In this document: positions 46,711 to 57,338 of the stretch, piece by piece
Numbering within the stretch: the first letter of the stretch is position 1
Layout: the number at the start of each line of letters is the position of its first letter
Source of the DNA: Deinococcus soli (ex Cha et al. 2016)
Lineage (GTDB): Bacteria > Deinococcota > Deinococci > Deinococcales > Deinococcaceae
NCBI RefSeq assembly: GCF_001007995.1
Contig: NZ_CP011389.1
Coordinates: forward strand, 930,001 to 994,000
Reading direction: 5' to 3'
Length of the DNA stretch: 64,000 nt
Notes under the pieces: model-generated
The model's input: only the letters and a program-made list of their open reading frames with translations
The model's database searches: none
What the model was told of the DNA's origin: nothing
Program-made: the position numbers and the translations under genes

Positions 46711-48303
46711 ATGACCCGACGACGCCCGCCCCTCGCCCTGCTGCTGCCCGCCCTGCTGACCGTGGCGGGCGTCCTGCTGCCCCTGGCGTACCTTCTGATC
46801 CGCGCGCTGGGTGCCGAGGGGACCGAACTGCGCGAGATCGTGTTCCGCCCCCGCAACCTGGAGCTCCTCGCCAACACCCTGCTGCTGACCGGCAGCACGC
46901 TGATCACGACCACGCTGGTCGCGTTGCCGCTGGCGTACCTCGCGGCGCGCACCGACCTGCGCCCCCGCCGCGCGCTGATGCTCGCGGGCGTGCTGCCCCT
47001 GGCGATTCCCGGGTACGTGGGCGCGTACGCCATGCTCGCCGCGAGCGGCCCCGGCGGCACCATCGAGACGCTGACCGGCATCAACTGGCCCGGCCCGACC
47101 GGCTTCTGGGGCGCGCTGGGCATCCTGACGCTGTTCACGTTCCCGTACCTGTTCCTGAACCTGCACGCCGCGCTGCGCGCCCAGGACCCCGCCCTGGAGG
47201 ACGCCGCCCGCCTGCTGGGCCGCACGCCCGCGCAGACGTTCCGCGAGGTCACGCTGCCGTACCTGCGGCCCGCGTGGCTGTCCGGGGCGCTGCTGATCGC
47301 CCTGCACGTCCTGGGGGACTTCAGCGTGGTCAGCCTGATGCGCTATCCCACCTTCAGCGCGGCGATCTACCAGCAGTACACCGCCGCGTACGACCGGGTG
47401 TACTCCGCGTGGCTGGCGCTGGGCCTGCTGCTCGTGACCGGCGCGGCCCTGCTGCTCGAGGCGCGGCTGATGCGCGGCCTGCACCTCGCCCGGGTCAGTC
47501 CCGGCGGGGCGCGTGAGGTCCGCACCATCCGCCTGGGCCGCGCCCGGCCCCTGGCGTGGGCGTTCGTGGCGGCCCTGACCGGCGCCGCGCTGATCGTCCC
47601 GCTGGGCACCATCGGGTACTGGCTGCGCCTGGAAACGAACCCCTTCGCGTGGGCCAGCCTGTGGGACGCCCTGAAGAGCGCGCTGGGCGCGGCCGCCATT
47701 GCCGCCGTGACGACCACCGCGCTGGCGTTCCCGCTGGCGTACATCGGCAGCCGCGCGCAGGGCTCCCTGGCGCGCTTCACGGAACGCGCCGCGTACCTCG
47801 GGTACGCCACGCCGCCCCTGGCGTTCGCGCTGGCGCTGGTGTTCTTCAGCCTGAAAGTCGCCCCGCCGCTGTACCAGACCTTCCCCCTGCTGATCCTCGC
47901 GTACACCCTGCACTTCGTCGCCGAGGCCGTCGGGCCGATCCGCACCAGCTTAAGCAGTGCCACGCCCCGCCTGGAGGAAGCCGCGCGGCTCCTCGGGCAG
48001 ACCAGCCGGGGCGCGCTGGCCCGCGTCACGCTGCCCCTGATCCGCCCCGGGCTGCTCGTCAGCGCCGCGTTCGTGTTCCTGAGCGTCCTGAAGGAACTCC
48101 CGCTGACGCTGCTGCTGGCCCCCATCGGGTTCGAGACGCTGGCCCGCAACGTCTGGGCGTACACCGAGGAAGCGCAGTACGCCGCCGCCGCCCCCTACGC
48201 CCTGGCCCTGGCCCTGAGCGGCGCGGTCCTGACCCTGCTCATCCTGCGCCGCGAACACCGCCCCGCTCCCAGACCACCCCGCCCCCCCAAGGAACAGGCA
48301 TGA
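46711..48303 (+). CDS. Ferric iron ABC transporter, fused permease
   Basis: A 530-residue permease with two six-segment halves, as in FbpB. Two EAA motifs are visible: EDAARLLGRTPAQTFREVTL (~165) and EEAARLLGQTSRGALARVTL (~430), the docking loops for the ATPase. It imports Fe3+ delivered by the binding protein. ATG 46711 is the first Met of the frame. Its stop overlaps the ATPase start (ATGA). Confidence 0.93.
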   Translation: MTRRRPPLALLLPALLTVAGVLLPLAYLLIRALGAEGTELREIVFRPRNLELLANTLLLTGSTLITTTLVALPLAYLAARTDLRPRRALMLAGVLPLAIPGYVGAYAMLAASGPGGTIETLTGINWPGPTGFWGALGILTLFTFPYLFLNLHAALRAQDPALEDAARLLGRTPAQTFREVTLPYLRPAWLSGALLIALHVLGDFSVVSLMRYPTFSAAIYQQYTAAYDRVYSAWLALGLLLVTGAALLLEARLMRGLHLARVSPGGAREVRTIRLGRARPLAWAFVAALTGAALIVPLGTIGYWLRLETNPFAWASLWDALKSALGAAAIAAVTTTALAFPLAYIGSRAQGSLARFTERAAYLGYATPPLAFALALVFFSLKVAPPLYQTFPLLILAYTLHFVAEAVGPIRTSLSSATPRLEEAARLLGQTSRGALARVTLPLIRPGLLVSAAFVFLSVLKELPLTLLLAPIGFETLARNVWAYTEEAQYAAAAPYALALALSGAVLTLLILRREHRPAPRPPRPPKEQA

Positions 48304-49328
48304 CCCCGATCCTCCAGCTCGACCACCTCAGCAAACGCTACGCCCCCGGCCACCCGCCGGTCGTGAACGACCTGAACCTCAGCGTCAGCGCCGGGGAACT
48401 CCTGACCCTGCTGGGTCCCTCCGGCTGCGGCAAGACCACCACCTTGCGCCTCATCGCGGGCCTGGAACAGCCCGACAGCGGCGACGTCCTCATCGGCGGG
48501 CGCAACGTGACCACCCCCTTCGCGCCTCCCGAACGGCGCGGCGTGGGCCTCGTCTTCCAGGACTACGCCCTGTTCCCGCACCTGAGCGTCCTGGGGAACG
48601 TCCTGTTCGGCCTCTCGCACCTGCCCCGCGCCCAGCGCCTCCCGCGCGCCCGCGAGACCCTCGCCCTGGTCGGCCTGACCGTCTTCGAGAGCCGCCGCCC
48701 GCACGAACTCAGCGGGGGACAACAGCAGCGCGTCGCCCTGGCCCGCGCACTCGCGCCGCGCCCCACCCTGCTGCTGCTGGACGAACCGTTCAGCAACCTC
48801 GACGCGCAACTGCGGCACGCCACCCGCCAGGAGATCCGCAGCATCCTGCGCGCGGCGGGCACCACCGCCATCCTCGTCACGCACGACCAGGAAGAGGCGC
48901 TGGCGTTCAGCGACCGCATCGTCCTCATGCGCGCCGGACAGGCCGAACAGATCGGCACCCCGCACGACGTGTACACGCAACCCCGCACCGCATTCGTCGC
49001 GAACTTCCTGGGCCGCAGCAACCTGCTGTCCGGCACCGCCGACCGCCACATGGCCCGCACCGCCCTGGGCATCATCCCCCTGCAGGAACCCCGCAGCGGC
49101 CCCGTCCTCGTCAGCGTCCGCCCCGAACATCTGCGCTTCACCGACGACCCCGCCGCGCCCGAGGTCACCATCCAGGCCCGTGAATTCAAGGGGCACGACA
49201 TCACGTACACCGTCACCCTCGACGGGAACCGGCAGGAACTCCTCGTGCACGGCCCCAGCGACGACCTGCGCCCCGAAGGCAGCCGCGCCCGCCTGAGCGT
49301 CACCCAGCCCGCCCGGCCCGTGCAGTGA
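48300..49328 (+). CDS. Ferric iron ABC transporter, ATPase
   Basis: A 342-residue ATPase. Walker A GPSGCGKTT, signature ELSGGQQQRVALARAL, Walker B LLLLDEPFSNLDA and the H-loop ILVTHDQEEALAFSD are intact. The C-terminal ~100 residues form the regulatory TOBE-like domain (VLVSVRPEHLRF). The ATG at 48300 overlaps the permease stop, so the proteins are produced together. It powers Fe3+ import. Confidence 0.94.
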   Translation: MTPILQLDHLSKRYAPGHPPVVNDLNLSVSAGELLTLLGPSGCGKTTTLRLIAGLEQPDSGDVLIGGRNVTTPFAPPERRGVGLVFQDYALFPHLSVLGNVLFGLSHLPRAQRLPRARETLALVGLTVFESRRPHELSGGQQQRVALARALAPRPTLLLLDEPFSNLDAQLRHATRQEIRSILRAAGTTAILVTHDQEEALAFSDRIVLMRAGQAEQIGTPHDVYTQPRTAFVANFLGRSNLLSGTADRHMARTALGIIPLQEPRSGPVLVSVRPEHLRFTDDPAAPEVTIQAREFKGHDITYTVTLDGNRQELLVHGPSDDLRPEGSRARLSVTQPARPVQ

Positions 49329-49426
49329 GGGGCACGGGCGGGTACAACATGACGTCACCGGTTCTCTGAGCACCGTCACCCGGCCTGCGCCGCACGCCGT
49401 CTCCGGCTTGACCGGCGCCGCGAGAC

Positions 49427-49459
49427 ACAAAAAAAACACCCGGCACGAAACCGGGTGTT
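49427..49459 (-). terminator. tRNA-Ala terminator
   Basis: On the minus strand: 9-bp stem AACACCCGG/CCGGGTGTT, then TTTTTTTTGT. A textbook intrinsic terminator. Confidence 0.9.
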
Positions 49460-49462
49460 CCT

Positions 49463-49537
<75 letters not shown>

Positions 49538-49549
49538 TCAGCGCCCGGC

Positions 49550-49578
49550 AATGTATCAGAGGGGTGCGGTTCTGGCAA
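49550..49578 (-). promoter_or_regulatory. tRNA-Ala promoter
   Basis: TTGCCA (49573-49578), 17 bp, TACATT (49550-49555), the same spacing and -10 as the tRNA-Ile promoter. Confidence 0.8.
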
Positions 49579-49641
49579 GGGGGGGCGGCGTAGGCCGTGC
49601 GGCGGAGGCCGGTCGGGATGGGGGCGGGTAGAGTGGCGGGC

Positions 49642-50940
49642 ATGTTCCGTCGCCGTCCTCCTCTGCCGCCGTTTCCGCCGGGTGGGGTGCTGGTGGGGGG
49701 CGCGGCGCGTGACTGGTTGCGGGGCGTGGCGGCGAAGGATTTCGACTGGATGGTGCCGGACCCGGCGGGCGCGGCGCACCTGCTGGCGGGCGCGCTGGGT
49801 GGGTCGGCGTTCGAGCTGGATGCGGCGCGGGGCTACTGGCGGGTGTCGGCGGCGGGTGGGGTGCAGCATGATCTGGTGCCGCGCCCGGCGGACGTGGAGG
49901 AGGATCTGCGGCGACGGGATTTCACGGTGAATGCGCTGGGGGTACTGCCGGGTGGGCGGGTGCTGGACGTGGTGGGCGGGCAGGCGGACCTGCGTGCGCG
50001 GCGGCTGCGGATGGTGTCGCGGGGGAATCTGCGCGCGGATCCGCTGCGGGCGTGGCGGGCGGCGCGGTTCGAGCTGACGTTGGGCTTCCGGCTGGAGGAC
50101 GGGACGGAGGCGGCGGTGCGGGAGGTCGCCTCGGACCTGGCGGCGGGCCGCCTGCCGGTGCCCGCGTGGGAGCGGGTGCGGGATGAGGTGCACGCGCTGC
50201 TGCGATCCATGGACGCGGCGCGGGGCGTGAGGCGCCTGGAGGAACTGGGCCTGCTGGCCCTGACTGTGCCGGAGCTGCGCGAGGGGCAGGGCGTGGTGCA
50301 GGGCGGCTTTCATCACCTGGACGTGTTCGCGCATGGGGTGGAGGCGCTGCATCAGCTGATCGGGCGCTTCCCGGACGCCCCGGTGCCGCTGCGCTGGGCG
50401 GCGCTGCTGCATGACGTGGGCAAACCCCGCACGCTGATGCGGGACGAGTTGACCGGTCGGACGTCGTTCCACGGGCATGACAGGGTCGGGGCGGCCATCA
50501 CGGCGCAGGTGCTGACGCGCCTGAAACTCCCCGGTGAGGACGTGCGGCACGCCTCGGCGCTGGTGGGCGCGCACATGGTCCCGCTGCCCGCCACCGAGCG
50601 GGAGGCGCGGCGCTTCGTGCACCGCCGCCGCGCGCTGCTGACGGACCTGCTGGCGGTGATGCTGGCGGACCGGGAGGCGGCGCGCGGCCCGCTGAGCAGC
50701 GAGGCGTCCCGCCGGGCGTACGCGCGCGGCATCGAGCGGGTCCTGGCGGCGCTGGAGGAGCAGCCCAGCGCCCCACCTCCGCTGCTGCGCGGCGAGGAGA
50801 TCATGGCCCTGCTGGGCGTACCACCCGGCCCCCGCGTGGGCGAGGCGACCCGCGCGCTGGCCGAGGCGACGGCCCTGGGCGAGGTCGGCACTCCCGGAGA
50901 GGCCCGCGCGTTCCTGCTGGCCTGGGCCGCCGCGAACTAG
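49642..50940 (+). CDS. CCA-adding/tRNA nucleotidyltransferase with HD domain
   Basis: A 432-residue class II nucleotidyltransferase. The N-terminal catalytic head has [22 protein letters not shown] (G-G-x-x-R-D and D-x-D) and the [11 protein letters not shown] motif. An HD-type domain ([11 protein letters not shown]) follows near 255. It adds CCA, or part of it, to tRNA 3' ends; in Deinococcus the CC- and A-adding activities are separate enzymes, so this may be only one of the two. TAGAGT (49629-49634) lies seven bases before the ATG. It is located next to tRNA-Ala. Confidence 0.88.
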   Translation: MFRRRPPLPPFPPGGVLVGGAARDWLRGVAAKDFDWMVPDPAGAAHLLAGALGGSAFELDAARGYWRVSAAGGVQHDLVPRPADVEEDLRRRDFTVNALGVLPGGRVLDVVGGQADLRARRLRMVSRGNLRADPLRAWRAARFELTLGFRLEDGTEAAVREVASDLAAGRLPVPAWERVRDEVHALLRSMDAARGVRRLEELGLLALTVPELREGQGVVQGGFHHLDVFAHGVEALHQLIGRFPDAPVPLRWAALLHDVGKPRTLMRDELTGRTSFHGHDRVGAAITAQVLTRLKLPGEDVRHASALVGAHMVPLPATEREARRFVHRRRALLTDLLAVMLADREAARGPLSSEASRRAYARGIERVLAALEEQPSAPPPLLRGEEIMALLGVPPGPRVGEATRALAEATALGEVGTPGEARAFLLAWAAAN

Positions 50941-50996
50941 CCGGGTGGGGGGCCGTCAGCATTCCGACAGGGCCATGGGGCTATCCTGACCCGGTC

Positions 50997-52463
50997 ATGA
51001 ACGCGCTTCACCCGGACCACACCCTTGATCCCCGTCCTGTCACGCCGCAGTGGGTGACGGACGCGGTGTTCTACCAGATCTTCCCCGACCGCTTCGCCCG
51101 TTCGGGTCGCGTGCGGGGCCTGAACCTCCAGGAGTGGGGGGACACGCCGCACTTCAACCGCTACATGGGCGGCGACCTGTGGGGCGTGGCGGCGAAACTG
51201 GACTACATCCAGAGCCTGGGCGTGAACGCCATCTACTTCTGCCCGGTGTTCCAGTCGGCCAGCAACCACCGCTACCACACGCACGACTACTATCAGGTGG
51301 ACCCCATGCTGGGCGGCAACGAGGCCCTGCGGCACCTGATCGACGAGGCGCACGCGCGCGGCATGCGCGTGGTGCTGGACGGCGTGTTCAATCACGCCAG
51401 CCGGGGCTTTTTCCAGTTCAATGACCTGCTGGAGCAGGGCGAGGCGAGCGCGTACCGGGACTGGTTCCATGTGGACGGCTGGCCGCTGCAACCCTACGAC
51501 GATGCGCGGCCCGCGAACTACGCGGCGTGGTGGGGCAACAGGGCGCTGCCGAAGTTCAACACGGACAACCGCGCGGTGCGGGCGTTCCTGTGGGACGTCG
51601 CGGAGCACTGGATCCGTTTCGGGGTGGACGGCTGGCGGCTGGACGTCCCGAACGAGATTGACGACGATTCCTTCTGGCAGGAGTTTCGGCGGCGCGTGAA
51701 GGCCATCAACCCGGACGCGTACATCGTCGGGGAGATCTGGGGGGACGCGCACCGCTGGTTGCAGGGCGATCAGTTCGACGCGGTCATGAACTACCACTTC
51801 ACGCGGCCCTGCCTGGCGTTCTTCGGGGCGCACACGCTCGATCACCCCATGAACGAGCGCAGCGGCACGGGGCGCGTGGACGCGATGGACGCCGCGGCGT
51901 TCGCGCAGCGCATGACCGAGGTGACGCGCATGTACCACCCGGACGTGGTGCGCGTGCAGCTGAACCTGCTGGACTCGCACGACACGGCGCGCTTCCTGAC
52001 CGCCGTGGGCGGGGATCACACGGCGTTCCGGCTGGCGACGGTGTTCCAGATGACGTACGTGGGCACGCCCTGCATCTACTACGGCGATGAGGTGGGCCTG
52101 CCCGGCGGCCCGGACCCGGACTGCCGCCGCGCGTTCCCCTGGGACGAGGGCAGCTGGAACCAGGAGACCCTGGCCCTGACCCGCAAGCTGACGGCGGCGC
52201 GCCACGCCAGCCCGGCCCTGCAACGTGGGGACTTCCACGTGACGCACGCGCAGGGCGAGCAGCTCGTGTACGCGCGCCGTCACGCGAGCGGCGCGGCGCT
52301 GATCGGCCTGAACGCCGGCCGGAAGGACGCGCACCTGCCGTTCACGGGCGTCACGCCCGGCGATTACCGCGACGTCCTAACGGGCCGCACCGTCCACCTG
52401 ACCGGCGACACGCCCCTGAGCGTGCCCGCGCGCGGCGCGCTGGTGCTGGTCCCTCTGGCGTAA
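50997..52463 (+). CDS. GH13 alpha-glucan hydrolase (neopullulanase/cyclomaltodextrinase-like)
   Basis: A 488-residue alpha-amylase-family enzyme. The catalytic triad is D216 ([10 protein letters not shown]), E246 (IVGEIWGD) and D329 (LLDSHDTAR). The barrel start [13 protein letters not shown], region I DGVFNH and the absence of an N-terminal starch-binding domain point to a cytoplasmic maltooligosaccharide or cyclodextrin hydrolase. TATCCT nine bases before ATG 50997 suggests leaderless or near-leaderless transcription. A 46-bp hairpin follows (52473-52518). Confidence 0.9.
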   Translation: MNALHPDHTLDPRPVTPQWVTDAVFYQIFPDRFARSGRVRGLNLQEWGDTPHFNRYMGGDLWGVAAKLDYIQSLGVNAIYFCPVFQSASNHRYHTHDYYQVDPMLGGNEALRHLIDEAHARGMRVVLDGVFNHASRGFFQFNDLLEQGEASAYRDWFHVDGWPLQPYDDARPANYAAWWGNRALPKFNTDNRAVRAFLWDVAEHWIRFGVDGWRLDVPNEIDDDSFWQEFRRRVKAINPDAYIVGEIWGDAHRWLQGDQFDAVMNYHFTRPCLAFFGAHTLDHPMNERSGTGRVDAMDAAAFAQRMTEVTRMYHPDVVRVQLNLLDSHDTARFLTAVGGDHTAFRLATVFQMTYVGTPCIYYGDEVGLPGGPDPDCRRAFPWDEGSWNQETLALTRKLTAARHASPALQRGDFHVTHAQGEQLVYARRHASGAALIGLNAGRKDAHLPFTGVTPGDYRDVLTGRTVHLTGDTPLSVPARGALVLVPLA

Positions 52464-52472
52464 ACCGCAGGC

Positions 52473-52518
52473 CGGGCGTGGGAGGCAGCGGGCGCGTGCG
52501 CTCTGCCGCCCACGCCCG
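52473..52518. terminator. Terminator between GH13 and moeA
   Basis: Stem CGGGCGTGGG.GGCAG with CTGCC.CCCACGCCCG, one bulge on each side, serving two converging genes. Confidence 0.65.
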
Positions 52519-52527
52519 ACTTCCCAG

Positions 52528-53718
52528 TTACAGCAGGATCACGTCCACATCGTCTCCGGCCTGCACGGCCTGCCCTTCGGGGACGATCACCAGGGCGCCC
52601 GCGTCACTCAGGGACCGCAGGATGCCGCTGCCCTGCTGGCCGTAGTCGCGGACCTGCCCGCCGTCGACCACGCCGCGCCAGAAGGCTGTCTTGTCGGGCA
52701 GGGCGCGGAAGGGCGTGGCGGCGCGCAGGCGCAGCGTCTGCGGGGGCTGACCGGTCAGGGCGGGCCGCACGATCACGTGGAACACCACGAGGCTGCTGAC
52801 CGGGTTGCCGGGCAGGCCGAAGACGGGCAGGCCGTTCCAGCCGCCCAGAATGGCGGGTCCGCCGGGACGCATGCGGACCTTCCAGAAGCTCACGCGGCCC
52901 TGTTCGACCAGCAGGTCCCGCATGAAGTCGTATTTGCCCATGCTGACGCCGCCGCTGGTGAGCAGCACGTCCGCGCCGCCCGCCGCGTCGATGGCCGCCT
53001 GGAGGGCCTTCGGGCTGTCGGGCGCGTGCCCCAGCGGCAGCACCTCGCATCCGGCTTCCAGCAGCATGGCGTGCAGGCCGACGCTGTTGCTGTCGTATAC
53101 CTGCCCCGCCGTGAGGGGCTGGCCGGGCGGGACGACCTCGTCCCCGGTGGAGAGCAGCGCGACCCGCAGGCGGCGCTGCACGCTCAGCTGCGCGTGCCCC
53201 AGGGCCGCCGCCAGCGCCAGCCGGGGGGCCGTGAGGTGTTGCCCGGCGTGCAGGACGACCTCGCCCGCGCGGAAGTCGCCGCCTTCAACGCGGACGTCGG
53301 CGGGACTGGCGGGGCGGCGCAGGAGCACCCCGTCCGGCCCGTCGTCGGTCAGCTGCTCGACCGGGCAGATGGCGTCCGCGCCCGCCGGGAGGGGCGCGCC
53401 GGTGTAGATCCGCACGCACTCCCCCGCGCCGACCGTGCCGCCGAACGCGGCCCCGGCGCGGCTCTCGCCGATCACGCGCAGGCGCGCCGGGGCGTCCGCG
53501 GAGGCGCCCAGCGTATCGGCCTCGCGGGCGGCGATGCCGTCCAGGGCGCTCTCGGTGGCGCTGGGGTGGCTGACCAGGGCGGGCACGTCCGCGGCCAGGG
53601 TACGGCCGTACGCCTGCGCGAGCGGCACCGTCTCGGCCGTCCGGGCGGGCAGCAGGGCGGTCAGGTGGGTGCGGGCGTCGTCCACGCTGACGTGCATGGG
53701 GAAGGTCGGGGCGGTCAT
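52528..53718 (-). CDS. moeA: Molybdopterin molybdenumtransferase
   Basis: A 396-residue MoeA that inserts molybdate into adenylylated molybdopterin. Key family motifs are RIYTGAPLPAGADAICPVEQ, LLSTGDEVVPPGQPL and TSGGVSMGKYDFM. The ATG at 53718 has TATCCT (53725-53730) six bases upstream. No other molybdenum cofactor gene lies nearby in the window. The exported protein at 15146 might use this cofactor, but that link is speculative. Confidence 0.94.
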   Translation of the reverse strand: MTAPTFPMHVSVDDARTHLTALLPARTAETVPLAQAYGRTLAADVPALVSHPSATESALDGIAAREADTLGASADAPARLRVIGESRAGAAFGGTVGAGECVRIYTGAPLPAGADAICPVEQLTDDGPDGVLLRRPASPADVRVEGGDFRAGEVVLHAGQHLTAPRLALAAALGHAQLSVQRRLRVALLSTGDEVVPPGQPLTAGQVYDSNSVGLHAMLLEAGCEVLPLGHAPDSPKALQAAIDAAGGADVLLTSGGVSMGKYDFMRDLLVEQGRVSFWKVRMRPGGPAILGGWNGLPVFGLPGNPVSSLVVFHVIVRPALTGQPPQTLRLRAATPFRALPDKTAFWRGVVDGGQVRDYGQQGSGILRSLSDAGALVIVPEGQAVQAGDDVDVILL

Positions 53719-53780
53719 GAAGGCAGGATAGGCGCGCGGCGCACGCGGCGCAGCCCCGGCCCGTCTAGCCTGAATGAATC

Positions 53781-54959
53781 ATGGTGCGTTGGAGGCGGGC
53801 CCTGTGGGCGATCCTGGGTGGCGCGGCGCTGTTCGCGCTGGGCCTGAGCGGCCTCTGGCTGGCCGGGTGGTGGCCGGGTCGGGAGGCGGCCCGGCCGCCC
53901 GCGCCGCGTGTGGAGGCACCGCTCGCGCCGCCAGGGGCGTCCGCACCGGAGGTCCCGGCCGCCCCTGCGGTCCAAGCCCCCCCTGAGATTCAGGAGCCGT
54001 CCGCGCCCACGGACCTCGCCGGGGTGCGGCAGGACCCTCTGGGCACGGTCCCCCCCGCCCCGGCCACAGAGGAGCAGACGCCAGAGGAGCAGACGCCGCG
54101 CGCCTCCGCCCAGTCGGCGCCGGACACGCCGGAACCGCTGCTCGCTCCACCAGCGGCGGCCCCACCAGAGTCGGCGGGTGCCCGGACCTCTCCCCTGCTG
54201 GCGGGACTGAACCGGGTGCGGGCCCGCGCCGGACTCCCGACCGTGACGGCCGAGGTGGCGTGGCAGGCGGGCTGCGCGGGGCACGCGCGGTACCTCGTGA
54301 GGGAGGACCGCGCCGAGCACCGTCAGGACCCCGCCAGTCCGTTCCGGTCCGCGGCGGGCGAGACCTGCGCGCCAGGGCACTACTTCGTGTCGAGCCGCGC
54401 GGAGTCCGGGCCCGATCGGGCGCTGACGTACTGGGTGGGAGGCGCGTTCCACCTGCCGCAGCTGATCGATCCGCGGCTGACCCGCGTGGCGTCGGGGGTG
54501 GCGCACGACGCGGCCGGGGCCTTCCAGTCGGCGGTGGTGCTGGATGTCCGGCGCGGCCTGACGGGGGCGGGGCGGTACCCGGTGCGGTACCCGGGGCCGG
54601 GGCAGGCGGCGCCCAGCCTGCGGGCCGCGACAGGCGAGTGGCCGGACGCGCTGGCCGGGTGCCCCACGGTGGCGGCGCGGGGCGCCCCGGTCGCGTTGCT
54701 GCTCGGCCCCGGGCGGGCGGGCGAGGTGACCGGCGTGACGCTGCGCGTGAACGGTCAGGCGGTGGGCGCGTGCCTGCTCACGGCGTCCACCTTCACGGGG
54801 GCGAACGAGGCCGAGACGCGCGTGGGCCGGGGCGTGCTCGCGGCGCAGGGGGCGGCGCTGGCCCTGCCCGACATGCCGCTGCCGGTCGGGGCGGGCGTGC
54901 AGGTCAGCTTCGAGACGGCGCGCGGGCCGGTGGCGTGGTCGTTCCGCACGCAACCGTGA
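53781..54959 (+). CDS. Exported CAP/SCP-domain protein with Pro-rich linker
   Basis: A 392-residue protein. A single hydrophobic segment (ALWAILGGAALFALGLSGLWL) is followed by a Pro/Ala/Glu-rich linker (~35-130) with EEQTPEEQTP. A CAP-type domain starts near 138 (LNRVRARAGLPTVTAEVAWQ, CAGHARYLV, and ...EHRQD). The histidine and glutamate of the CAP pocket are present in AGHARYLVREDRAEH. The C-terminal ~110 residues are an Ig-like domain (TGVTLRVNGQAVGACLL). The role is unknown; CAP proteins of bacteria are often secreted. TAGCCT lies nine bases upstream. Confidence 0.82.
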   Translation: MVRWRRALWAILGGAALFALGLSGLWLAGWWPGREAARPPAPRVEAPLAPPGASAPEVPAAPAVQAPPEIQEPSAPTDLAGVRQDPLGTVPPAPATEEQTPEEQTPRASAQSAPDTPEPLLAPPAAAPPESAGARTSPLLAGLNRVRARAGLPTVTAEVAWQAGCAGHARYLVREDRAEHRQDPASPFRSAAGETCAPGHYFVSSRAESGPDRALTYWVGGAFHLPQLIDPRLTRVASGVAHDAAGAFQSAVVLDVRRGLTGAGRYPVRYPGPGQAAPSLRAATGEWPDALAGCPTVAARGAPVALLLGPGRAGEVTGVTLRVNGQAVGACLLTASTFTGANEAETRVGRGVLAAQGAALALPDMPLPVGAGVQVSFETARGPVAWSFRTQP

Positions 54960-55062
54960 CCGTCAGGAGACCGCGACCTGCGGGTCCCGGGGTACACTCC
55001 TGAGTGGCGAGCACGCCTCTCGCGCCCACCTGATCTCGGTGGGGCCGCGAAACGGAGACCCC

Positions 55063-55542
55063 ATGAACATCACCCAGGACAAGGTTGTCGAACTCGACTA
55101 CACACTCACCGTGAACGGCGAGGTCATCGACCAGAGCGAACCCGGCGAGCCGCTGGTGTACCTGCAGGGCCACAGCAACATCATTCCCGGACTGGAGCGC
55201 GCCCTGGAAGGCAAGGCCGTCGGGGACGAGCTGCAGGTGACCGTGCAGCCCGAGGACGGCTACGGCGAGCGGGACGAGGAGAACGTCGAGGAACTGTCCC
55301 GCGAGGACTTCGAGGACGACATCGAGGTCGGCGCGACGTACTACGCGCAGGCCGAGGACGGCAGCGTCATCCCCTTCACCGTGATGGACGTCAGCGGCGA
55401 CACCGTGAAGGTGGACTTCAACCCGCCCCTGGCCGGGATGGTCCTGAACTTCGACGTGAAGGTCCTGAACGTCCGTGACGCCACGCCCGAGGAACTCGAC
55501 CACGGGCACGCGCACAGCGACGGCGACCACGACCACGAGTAA
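55063..55542 (+). CDS. slyD: SlyD-like peptidyl-prolyl isomerase
   Basis: A 159-residue FKBP-type isomerase/chaperone. The first strand QDKVVELDYTLTVNGEVID, the FKBP core VYLQGHSNIIPGLERALEGK and the IF domain (GYGERDEENVEEL) follow the SlyD order. The C-terminal His/Asp-rich tail (HGHAHSDGDHDHE) could bind Ni2+ or other metals and is short compared with the E. coli tail. ATG 55063 follows GGAG by 6 nt; TACACT (54993-54998) gives a leader of about 58 nt. A terminator hairpin lies at 55557-55587. Confidence 0.94.
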   Translation: MNITQDKVVELDYTLTVNGEVIDQSEPGEPLVYLQGHSNIIPGLERALEGKAVGDELQVTVQPEDGYGERDEENVEELSREDFEDDIEVGATYYAQAEDGSVIPFTVMDVSGDTVKVDFNPPLAGMVLNFDVKVLNVRDATPEELDHGHAHSDGDHDHE

Positions 55543-55556
55543 CCCCTGACCGGGCA

Positions 55557-55587
55557 GCGCCGCCCCTCCATTCCGGGGGGGCGGCGC
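55557..55587 (+). terminator. slyD terminator
   Basis: Stem GCGCCGCCCC/GGGGCGGCGC with an 11-nt loop, followed by TTCAGTCTTTC. Confidence 0.65.
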
Positions 55588-55599
55588 CGCTTCAGTCTT

Positions 55600-56115
55600 T
55601 CACTCCTGATCGTCGTAGAGATGCAGGAGCATGGCCTCCGGGTCCCCGCCCGGGTGGTGGTGCCGGGCGACCAGCCTCGCCACGCGGGGCCGCGCGCCCG
55701 CGTGTGCCAGGAGCCGCGCGCCGAGTTCCGGGTGGTGTGCGCGGATGCCGATTGCCCCGACGGGCGGCAGCACGCGGGACAGCCGGTTGGGAATCAGCCC
55801 GACCAGCACGCGTTCCCACAGGGAGTAAGGGCGCAGGCTCTTGCCGCAGTCGTGCAGCAGCGCTGCGGCGACGAGTTCGGGGTCGGCGTGCGGGTGGTCG
55901 CGCAGCAGGTGCCGGGTGACGCGGCAGGCGTGCTCGCGGTCACGGGGGTCCATGGCGCGGTACACGACCTGCTCGGCGGGGGTGAGCAGGTGCTCGGCCC
56001 AGGGGTCGTCGGGGTGGGCGTCCTCGGCGTTCACGCTGCGCAGCAGGCGGCAGGCCTTGGCTGCGTACCCGTTGGCCTTGCGGCGGAGTCGGGCGAGAAG
56101 GGAACGGCGCGGCAT
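55600..56115 (-). CDS. HD-domain metal-dependent hydrolase
   Basis: A 171-residue HD-superfamily protein of the small stand-alone type. Metal-binding residues are in [20 protein letters not shown] (H-D) and RHHH toward the C-terminus, with [11 protein letters not shown] between. Such proteins are phosphohydrolases for nucleotides or other phosphates; the substrate is unknown. TATGCT (56122-56127) is six bases before ATG 56115, a leaderless promoter. It converges on slyD. Confidence 0.86.
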   Translation of the reverse strand: MPRRSLLARLRRKANGYAAKACRLLRSVNAEDAHPDDPWAEHLLTPAEQVVYRAMDPRDREHACRVTRHLLRDHPHADPELVAAALLHDCGKSLRPYSLWERVLVGLIPNRLSRVLPPVGAIGIRAHHPELGARLLAHAGARPRVARLVARHHHPGGDPEAMLLHLYDDQE

Positions 56116-56218
56116 GCGCTGAGCATAGTACGGATGCGGGCGCCCCCGGTTTTAGAGAACTCTGGTCAACGGAGCGGGACGCCCCGGGGGATCCCAGAGC
56201 GTCCCGGCGGGGCGACGA

Positions 56219-57193
<975 letters not shown>

Positions 57194-57338
57194 GGGTGAA
57201 GCGTACCACCGGGCACGATTGGGGATGGTCAGCCACGCACAGTTTATTTTTTAAAGCATTGCCTGGACAGGCAGGCGGCCCGGGCAGGACAGCAGGCATC
57301 CGCCCACCCACCTCCCACAGGCCACCGGACCGCTCCGC